This document shows, in pieces, positions 58,420-64,000 of a stretch of 64,000 nucleotides of DNA. Each line of letters opens with the position of its first letter. Position 1 is the first letter of the stretch. This stretch comes from JAGZHZ01 sp963929865 (lineage in GTDB: Bacteria; Bacillota; Clostridia; Lachnospirales; Lachnospiraceae), in the NCBI GenBank assembly GCA_963929865.1, contig CAWVKK010000065.1, forward strand, positions 156,310 to 220,309, given 5' to 3'. The notes beneath the pieces are model-generated. The model searched no databases. It saw nothing but the letters and a program-made list of their open reading frames with translations, and was not told where the DNA came from. A program made the position numbers and the translations under genes.

Positions 58420-60504
58420 TTATCGATAGTAACAGATAATCGGAATTCCCGGATAAATATTTTCGTAGATAGTCTTGGCCGCGCTGCTCGGCAGGTTGAC
58501 ACACCCGTGAGAGCCGTTGGTGATGTAGATATTGCCGCCGAATTCCGATCTCCACGACGCGTCGTGCAGACCGACGTCATTGTTGAACGGCATCCAGTAC
58601 GTCACCTCCTGCGCATATCCCTCGCCCTTCAGGATAGAAGGCGACTCCTTGTAGTACAGCGTATACGTTCCGGCCGGAGTGCTTCTGCCCGGAATCGTCA
58701 TATCTCCTGAGACACAGTCGGTGGAGACGATCTCTTTTCCGTCAATGTACAGCCACACATGCTGGTTCGTCAAGTCGATCTCGATATAGCTGTCGCCCAG
58801 ATCGCAGTTGTCCCAGCTGACGGCCTCTCTGGCGAAGAGGGCGTACCGGATGTTCTGCGTTCCCTGCGCGATCCATTCCTTTACCTCCAAAACCTCTGCC
58901 TCCTGGTCGATCATCCAGCCGTATCCGCTGCCCCCGCTTACGGTCACGACGCTGCCGTCGTGCGTAGTAAACTGCCTGTCCTTATCGTATGTGTCGTACT
59001 TCTCTGCGAGACCTGCCACGTATTCGGTCAGTTTCGTATCGTCGAAGCTCACCTCAAACGTCTCTTCGTCAAATGAAATCCAGTCCTTGATGATGCTGCC
59101 GTCCAGAACCTCTCTGTTGGCTCCGAAAATGTATTCAATGCTCGTGCTCAGATACGTGTTCAGCTGGTTGACGGCGCTGTTCATCGCCTCGTCGTCCTGT
59201 CTGCGGCCTGGCTCCAGATAGCACCCCGCATCCTCCAGGGAGATCTCGGTCGCTCCCGTCTCCACTGCGTTTAGCACAAGCTGCGTCACCTTTTCCAGGT
59301 CGAGTTCATTTCCTTCCACTTCCGGGACGATCTCATACGTCTCCCCATTGTATTCTACATACGCATCCTGGGGCTTTACGATATTTTCTTCCTGAAAGCA
59401 CGCCAGATTCTTAACGCTCTCCTCCACAGTATGGCTGCTGTAGGATACGTTCGGCGTGATGGTGTACGCATACGTCGTGATCAGAAATTCCGGCCACAGA
59501 AACGGATTTTGTTTTTCCTTCAAAATCTCGATTCCTCCCAGCGGCTCATACCCGTATCCAAGGTCGTCCGACGTCAGATATTCGGTGACGCCGTTTCTCT
59601 CTTTGACGGCGATCTGATACTTTGCGATCTCGTCCCCCAGATATTGGTTGACCTCCTCGATCGTTTTTTCTGAGACGTCGACGCCGTTGATCGTCGTGTT
59701 CGGGAAAAACTGATTCTGGAAATGGTATACCCCGGCTGCGTAGACGCCTGCTGCTGCGAGAATCAGCAGGGCTCCTGCCGTCCCGAGCAAAATTTTCCAG
59801 ACCTTTCTCTTTTTCTTCGGCTTTTCTTCCTCTTCCATCTGCTCAAGCTGGCGTCCGTAATTGATCTCCTGGTCTCTCGTGCGCAGAACCTGCTCAAGCC
59901 GCTCTCCCTGCGTATAGCCCGCCGCGTTTTCCGGATGGGATTCCTGTCCGTCCAAAGCCTGACCTTGCTCCGGTGCGGCACTCTCCTGCGTCTCCTCTGT
60001 CCATTCTCTCTGCTCCTCCAGCTGAGCCTGTTCTACGCTTTTTTTCAGCGCCTCCTCGTCGATTTTCGGCGCTTCCTCTCCGCTCTGCGCAGAATCGCCG
60101 CCCTCCTCTTGCGAAGAGCCGTCTGGTTGCTCTTCCTCTTTTGCCGCCGCTGTCATCATACTCTCATCCGGCGCTTCGTTTTTTGTGCCGCAGTTTGAGC
60201 AGAAGCGGTCCGTCTCTTTTAAAACTGCCCCGCAGCTGCGGCAGACTGTGATCTTTTGTTCTGACTGGGTTTTCTCTTCATTTGTCTGTGGCGGGATTGC
60301 TTCTTCTGACTGTCCGCAATTTTCTGTCTCATTCTCCTGCTGCGCTTTTTCTTCCTGCGTCTCCTTTTCTTCCGCAATCATTTCCTCCGCGGTATCATAG
60401 GTAGGCGGTTCTTCTAATTCTATCTTGCTCTGCTGTGCGCTCTCGTCTTCATATGGCGGATCGGAGAATTCGTCTGTCTTTTTTCCTTTTGTAATCTCGT
60501 CCAT
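58420..60504 (-). CDS. L,D-transpeptidase with cytoplasmic zinc ribbon
   Basis: A 694-residue protein. Order: acidic low-complexity start; zinc ribbon with CRSCG (about 88-92) and CSNCG (about 102-106); acidic linker; one membrane helix (ILLGTAGALLILAAAGVYAAG, about 237-258); two PG-binding-4-type regions outside; and a C-terminal YkuD domain with the catalytic GSHGCVNLPSSAA. It makes 3-3 cross-links in peptidoglycan. The zinc ribbon on the inner side is an uncommon addition whose partner is unknown. A GGGAT-type site precedes the ATG. Confidence 0.9.
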   Translation of the reverse strand: MDEITKGKKTDEFSDPPYEDESAQQSKIELEEPPTYDTAEEMIAEEKETQEEKAQQENETENCGQSEEAIPPQTNEEKTQSEQKITVCRSCGAVLKETDRFCSNCGTKNEAPDESMMTAAAKEEEQPDGSSQEEGGDSAQSGEEAPKIDEEALKKSVEQAQLEEQREWTEETQESAAPEQGQALDGQESHPENAAGYTQGERLEQVLRTRDQEINYGRQLEQMEEEEKPKKKRKVWKILLGTAGALLILAAAGVYAAGVYHFQNQFFPNTTINGVDVSEKTIEEVNQYLGDEIAKYQIAVKERNGVTEYLTSDDLGYGYEPLGGIEILKEKQNPFLWPEFLITTYAYTITPNVSYSSHTVEESVKNLACFQEENIVKPQDAYVEYNGETYEIVPEVEGNELDLEKVTQLVLNAVETGATEISLEDAGCYLEPGRRQDDEAMNSAVNQLNTYLSTSIEYIFGANREVLDGSIIKDWISFDEETFEVSFDDTKLTEYVAGLAEKYDTYDKDRQFTTHDGSVVTVSGGSGYGWMIDQEAEVLEVKEWIAQGTQNIRYALFAREAVSWDNCDLGDSYIEIDLTNQHVWLYIDGKEIVSTDCVSGDMTIPGRSTPAGTYTLYYKESPSILKGEGYAQEVTYWMPFNNDVGLHDASWRSEFGGNIYITNGSHGCVNLPSSAAKTIYENIYPGIPIICYYR

Positions 60505-60611
60505 GTATATCCCTCTTATTCTTTACTTTTCCTGACTGATGTGCCTAACCGGCAATGTTCAGGCTCTGCTCTGGCTGTATTCGTGTTTTCAGCGCTTTTT
60601 TCTGCGTCAAC

Positions 60612-60646
60612 AGGCGAGGTTCCGTATTGACGCAGTTTCAGGCTGA
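60612..60646. other. Hairpin in the leader of the L,D-transpeptidase gene
   Basis: CTGCGTCAA and TTGACGCAG form a 9-bp stem with a 17-base loop. It lies about 110 bases upstream of the transpeptidase start, after the amidase gene. No T run follows on the minus strand, so it may be a leader structure rather than a terminator. Confidence 0.4.
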
Positions 60647-60695
60647 ATCTTTATTATCATATCATTTTATCCTTTATTTTAAAAGTATATTTTTC

Positions 60696-61454
60696 TTAAA
60701 GTTTTTTTATAATATAAGTCGAATATCCAGCCTGCCGCAGTCTTTTTTCCAGTCGCACCGCATTGTCTAAGTTTTCAAATGATCCGCTCACCACTTTGTA
60801 GTACGGACCGTCCTTAAGAATTTCGGCGCTGAATCCGTCCTGGATCAGCTTTTGAGCGAGATTCTGGGCATATCCCCTGTTTCGGTACGCTCCCACCTGA
60901 ACGCGGTACGCCGAATTTTTTTCCTGCCCTCTTGTCATCTCCAGGACAGCGTCTGCGATTGCCCGCGCAATCTCCTCAAAGCGGCTGTCAAAGAGTTCGT
61001 TGTCCTGATCAGAATTTATAAATCCTGCCTCGATCAAAACAGCCGGCATCTTTGTTCGGCGCAGCACCGTCAGGTTTGGGCGCTCCTTGACTCCGATATT
61101 CCGAAATCCCAGCTCTGCCAGGTTCCCGTTGATTTTCTCCGCAAGCTCCGCTTTCTCTCCGGAGCGGTCGAACACCAGCGTCTCCACGCCGTTATACTGG
61201 TTTGGCTGTTCGCTCGAATTTCGGTGAAAAGAGAGAAACCAGTCTGCATCTGCCTCGTTTCCCATGCGCGCTTTTTCTGCCGGTGAGTCGTAGACGTCGT
61301 CGATTCTCGTATACACGACCTCCTCCCCGGCGTCCTGCAAAAGATCTCCAACCGCCAGCGCCAGATTTAACGCGTCTTCTTTTTCCTGTCTGCCTTCATG
61401 CACAGCTCCCGGATCTCTTCCGCCGTGTCCCGGATCAATCACAATTTTTGCCAT
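60696..61454 (-). CDS. N-acetylmuramoyl-L-alanine amidase with SPOR domain
   Basis: A 252-residue amidase_3 enzyme. Zinc ligands: His in IDPGHGGRDPG, Glu in QEKEDALNLAL, His in LSFHRNSSE; the catalytic Glu is in AVLIEAGFINSDQDNELF. The last 70 residues are a SPOR-like repeat (YRVQVGAYRNRGYAQNLAQKL) that binds denuded glycan. No signal peptide is visible at the chosen start (ATG at 61454, AGGAAAGACGAT), so export is unexplained. Upstream of the L,D-transpeptidase on the same strand. Confidence 0.9.
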   Translation of the reverse strand: MAKIVIDPGHGGRDPGAVHEGRQEKEDALNLALAVGDLLQDAGEEVVYTRIDDVYDSPAEKARMGNEADADWFLSFHRNSSEQPNQYNGVETLVFDRSGEKAELAEKINGNLAELGFRNIGVKERPNLTVLRRTKMPAVLIEAGFINSDQDNELFDSRFEEIARAIADAVLEMTRGQEKNSAYRVQVGAYRNRGYAQNLAQKLIQDGFSAEILKDGPYYKVVSGSFENLDNAVRLEKRLRQAGYSTYIIKKL

Positions 61455-61533
61455 ATCGTCTTTCCTGTTTTTTTCTTTATCTACATCATATTCAAAATTT
61501 TTTGCCTTGATACTGGAGCGGTTTTCTGAAATG

Positions 61534-62487
61534 TCAAGTGGTGAATTCAAGAAAGTTACCGTTGCATCCTCGCTGTCCAGTAATTACGGTTCCGGTTCCT
61601 TCTTCAATGTCCCGGATGATCTCTCCTACCTCGGGCACAGTGATCTGGCTGCCTTGAAGCGGATTCTTGATGCTGACTACCGGTGTGGTGATCGTAGCTT
61701 TCACTTCGCTGCGCTCAAAAGCCAGGTCGCAGTCCACCATCTCGCAGTTAATGAGCTTCAATCCCCTGCAGTAGCACAGAGGCTGAGTACCGATGATCTT
61801 GCAGCTCTCAAAGGTGACATTTTCGCAGTACCAAGCCAGGTACTCACCCTTGACTGCGCTGTTTCGCACGGTGATGTTTTTTGCGTGCCAGAAGGCATCC
61901 TTCGTGTCAAAAGTGCAGTTTTCAAAGACACAATTCTCAATGTACTGAAAGGAGTATTTGCCCTTCATCCGCACATTTGTAACGTGCAGACCGGAAGAGC
62001 GCATCATAAAGTATTCGCTCTGGGCATCACAGTCCTCCATTTCGATATTGCGGACTGACCAGCCGAACTCTGGAGAAATGATATCGCAGCCCCGCATGGT
62101 GATGTCCGAGCATTCACGCAAAGCCTTGATGCCGTGGAGCCTTGTATTCTCAATCGTAATGTGGTCGGAATACCACAGGGCTGCCCGGCAAAGTTGCGTC
62201 ATCTCGGAATCCCGAATTGTAAGACCATGGTCATGCCAGAAGGGGTAACGCAGGTTAAAGAAGCTGTGCTCCACCTGCACGTTGCTGCACTCCTTGAAGG
62301 CGCTCTCGCCATCGGCCGGACCGTCAAAGGAGCAGTCCTTTACTAAAAGATCGCGGCTGCCGTAAAGGGCACGCTCTGCGTCAAAGGTCTGATTCTCAAT
62401 CACTTTCCATTCTGCCGTCGTCTGACCCATACCATAGCTGGCTCCCGTGATGATAGCCGCTTTATCTTTAAGCATGTGTGCTTCCAT
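61534..62487 (-). CDS. Chimeric protein: SDR start fused to a DUF3737 beta-helix
   Basis: A 317-residue frame. Residues 1-27 (MEAHMLKDKAAIITGASYGMG...) are the N-terminus of a short-chain dehydrogenase including its TGxxxGxG loop; from about residue 28 (WKVIENQTFDAERALYG) the sequence is a DUF3737 protein, a right-handed beta-helix of repeated DCSF/NCEF-type rungs, through to GEIIRDI. The SDR body is missing. The ATG follows AGAGGTTGATTAAA and a promoter lies at 62530-62558, so it may be expressed. DUF3737 function is unknown. Confidence 0.8.
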   Translation of the reverse strand: MEAHMLKDKAAIITGASYGMGQTTAEWKVIENQTFDAERALYGSRDLLVKDCSFDGPADGESAFKECSNVQVEHSFFNLRYPFWHDHGLTIRDSEMTQLCRAALWYSDHITIENTRLHGIKALRECSDITMRGCDIISPEFGWSVRNIEMEDCDAQSEYFMMRSSGLHVTNVRMKGKYSFQYIENCVFENCTFDTKDAFWHAKNITVRNSAVKGEYLAWYCENVTFESCKIIGTQPLCYCRGLKLINCEMVDCDLAFERSEVKATITTPVVSIKNPLQGSQITVPEVGEIIRDIEEGTGTVITGQRGCNGNFLEFTT

Positions 62488-62529
62488 TTTAATCAACCTC
62501 TTTTCATCATCACTTTTCCTTACATCTAC

Positions 62530-62558
62530 AGTGTACTGCCGCAAGAATTAAATATCAA
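62530..62558 (-). promoter_or_regulatory. Promoter of the SDR/DUF3737 chimera
   Basis: Minus strand: -35 TTGATA (62553-62558), 17-base spacer, -10 TACACT (62530-62535). Confidence 0.6.
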
Positions 62559-62698
62559 ATACTTATTAAGAGCTGGTAAAAAATTGCGGGGCAGATCTCT
62601 AATCGTCTCTCATCAAAAAAGGAGACTTTTCAGGAGGATGTGCTTCACCGGAAGCAGACGGCGCGCCTTAGCTCTGCTAAAATAGGCAGTACAGACAG

Positions 62699-62929
62699 CT
62701 ATACGGTCTCGCTGGAACATCGTTTTGCCAGAGAGGAAAGATCTATAATCTGCAGTCTGCCTCTGACCGTCTTAAGAATTCCGTCTTGCCGTAGAGCGCC
62801 CAGCTCACGGGTGACCTGCACGCGGCTCATACCAAGAATATCGGCGATCTCCTCCTGAGTCATCTCAATCATCAGCCCCGAGTTGGCAGGCTGATGGCGC
62901 GCCAGCAGATAGAGAATGAAATTTCTGCT
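62699..62929 (-). pseudogene. Remnant of a Crp/Fnr-family regulator
   Basis: Minus-strand reading gives about 76 codons that match the C-terminal helix-turn-helix of a Crp/Fnr protein: NFILYLLARHQPANSG, MTQEEIADILGMSRVQVTREL, and DGILKTVRGRLQIIDL, ending at a TAG (62699-62701). An in-frame TAG stands directly upstream at 62930-62932 and no cyclic-nucleotide-type domain follows, so the gene is truncated. Together with the SDR fragment this region (62488-63141) looks like a decayed locus. Confidence 0.75.
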
Positions 62930-62971
62930 CTATTCCAATCTGATCTGGAACGTTGAGAGTCTTATGCTCAT

Positions 62972-63140
62972 ATGTCAATATACCTCAAAGGCATTCTTAG
63001 AGTTCTGCAACTCCGTTCCTATGTCCCAAAGCATGGTCAAGACTGGATACCCATACGAAAATGCACCGCTGAGGAGATCAAAAACGGATACATCAATCTG
63101 TATGAATTTCAGACAGAAGAACAAGATACCGGATTGCTTG
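62972..63140 (+). pseudogene. Possible plus-strand protein fragment
   Basis: A plus-strand frame reads KHGQDWIPIRKCTAEEI then NGYINLYEFQTEEQDTGLL with codon choice that looks like real coding sequence, but it has no clear ribosome site and runs into the end of the minus-strand YbjN-like gene. I do not recognise the family. It may be a gene remnant. Confidence 0.25.
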
Positions 63141-63141
63141 A

Positions 63142-63735
63142 TTACTCAACATCGGAGCTGTCTGTTTTTGCTTTAGCAAGCCGGGCAATCATAGCCTGTA
63201 TATCTTCATTACTATCGACCTCATCCCCGAGGAGTGCACGGAGTTCTTCCACTGAAGACTTTTCGCATTTATCAATAGCCTCCTTTGCTGTCGAGATGCC
63301 GAAGATGATATTCACAATGCCCGCACCATAACGATTAAACATCGTAGCAGGGTAGACGATACTGTTCTTTATCATCTTCACGGTAGGCGTGATACCTGCA
63401 CAATCTGCAAAACTCTTATAGCGGATCTCACCATCTCTCATGTCGAATTCAAAGTTGCCGTTTCGAATCCCATAATTAGCTCGACAGACAAACTCAGCCA
63501 TGGAGGTCATTATCTTTTCATCAGCTTCATCAGCGCCCAGTGGAGAAATCGCATAGACAATGTAGGCATCTTCTTTGACATCAATAATATAGCTGATCTG
63601 CTTTATTCTACCCTTAATGCACAGTTCAAATTTAAATAAGCCGAGCTGGTCGTCAAATAAAAAATTCCAGTCATCCTCTGTGAGGAAGTTATTGATTGCA
63701 TTAGCAATGCTCTTGGAATAAGTTTTTTCTTTCAT
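63142..63735 (-). CDS. YbjN-like domain protein
   Basis: A 197-residue protein whose middle (LGLFKFELCIKGRIKQISYIIDV ... FVCRANYGIRNGNFEFDMRDGEIRYKS) resembles YbjN-type (type III chaperone-like fold) domains, with a helical C-terminal extension rich in Asp, Glu and Ala. Function unknown. The ATG at 63735 has AAGGAG eleven bases upstream; a 42-codon extension lacks a ribosome site. Confidence 0.7.
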   Translation of the reverse strand: MKEKTYSKSIANAINNFLTEDDWNFLFDDQLGLFKFELCIKGRIKQISYIIDVKEDAYIVYAISPLGADEADEKIMTSMAEFVCRANYGIRNGNFEFDMRDGEIRYKSFADCAGITPTVKMIKNSIVYPATMFNRYGAGIVNIIFGISTAKEAIDKCEKSSVEELRALLGDEVDSNEDIQAMIARLAKAKTDSSDVE

Positions 63736-64000
63736 GATGTACAACACTCCTTTACATTTAAAAAATTTTGAGTCTGATATACTTACCTGTTGGCAATGTC
63801 CCAGATGTCTTGCACTCCAGTCGCTGTTGGAGAACTCTCCGCCCACCAACAAGATGACCAATTTGTATTTTCTCTTGGTGATATAACTGTATCATTTTTA
63901 ATTTGGGTTCTGAAAGGGGAGACTGTCCGAAAACTAAGATGAATGTTCATCGAAATTAAGATTGAGCCACTCTTATGAGTGTTCAATATAGATATTTATA
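63736..64000. other. Right-edge intergenic stretch
   Basis: I see no supported gene here. A 67-codon minus-strand frame (63783-63986) does not resemble a protein. A small palindrome CACTC-TTAT-GAGTG lies at about 63970-63983. The stretch is AT-rich and may hold the promoter of the YbjN-like gene. Confidence 0.3.

Noticed and set aside
63783..63986. 67-codon minus-strand frame near the right edge
   Set aside because: No ribosome site, irregular composition and no recognisable protein pattern.

Overview
The window looks like the chromosome of a spore-forming, low-to-mid GC member of the Bacillota, most likely a Lachnospiraceae-type gut anaerobe. Reasons: a complete spoIIIA operon (spoIIIAA to AH), the conserved xseA-xseB-ispA-dxs-tlyA-nadK-argR-recN block, a bacterial type-A RNase P RNA, NADP-type glutamate dehydrogenase with a clostridial layout, strong AGGAGG ribosome binding sites, several TTG starts, and families common in Lachnospiraceae (DUF5721, DUF3737, DUF3169, DUF3990). 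Family names rest on recognition of motifs, since no search could be run.

Layout. 1-9.5 kb (minus): recN (cut by the window edge), argR, nadK, tlyA, dxs, ispA, xseB, xseA, nusB, an Asp23 protein and prfC. 9.6-14.6 kb (minus): spoIIIAH back to spoIIIAA. 14.66-15.12 kb: a purine-rich region between a near-perfect promoter and a strong terminator, read here as a candidate non-coding RNA. 15.2-16.4 kb (plus): carbamate kinase with a structured leader. 16.4-29.4 kb (minus): gdhA, rnpB, a uridine-kinase-like protein, Nif3-like protein, trmK, dnaG, comEC, a GerMN lipoprotein, a two-component system and a ComEA lipoprotein. 29.5-36 kb: a small transporter, then argD-argB-argJ-argC (minus) facing argG (plus) across an intergenic region with well-placed ARG boxes. 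36-44.5 kb: degV, DUF5721, htpG behind a CIRCE operator, a glycosyltransferase, a secreted M14 carboxypeptidase with an elaborate leader, and a TraX-family protein. 44.6-52.2 kb: a NatAB-type ABC exporter with DUF3169 and an XRE repressor carrying three palindromic operators and a G10 tract, HAD phosphatases, a DUF218 protein, and a DUF3990/HTH toxin-antitoxin-like pair. 52.4-61.5 kb: glnS, a lipid kinase, a glycosyltransferase, mutY, a CpsB-type phosphatase, an L,D-transpeptidase and a cell-wall amidase. 61.5-64 kb: a degraded accessory region with an SDR/DUF3737 chimera, a Crp/Fnr remnant and a YbjN-like protein.

How it works together. The arg genes form a divergent regulon probably controlled by the ArgR encoded in the same window; a further ARG-like box lies upstream of the M14 carboxypeptidase. 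Nucleic-acid maintenance and uptake genes (recN, xseAB, dnaG, comEC, comEA, mutY), isoprenoid precursor synthesis (dxs, ispA) and the SpoIIIA channel are the housekeeping core. The points most worth a second look are the candidate RNA upstream of spoIIIAA, the two plus-strand genes whose Shine-Dalgarno is separated from the start codon by a hairpin, the autoregulatory operator array of the XRE/NatAB cluster, the DUF3990 module, and the SDR/DUF3737 fusion.
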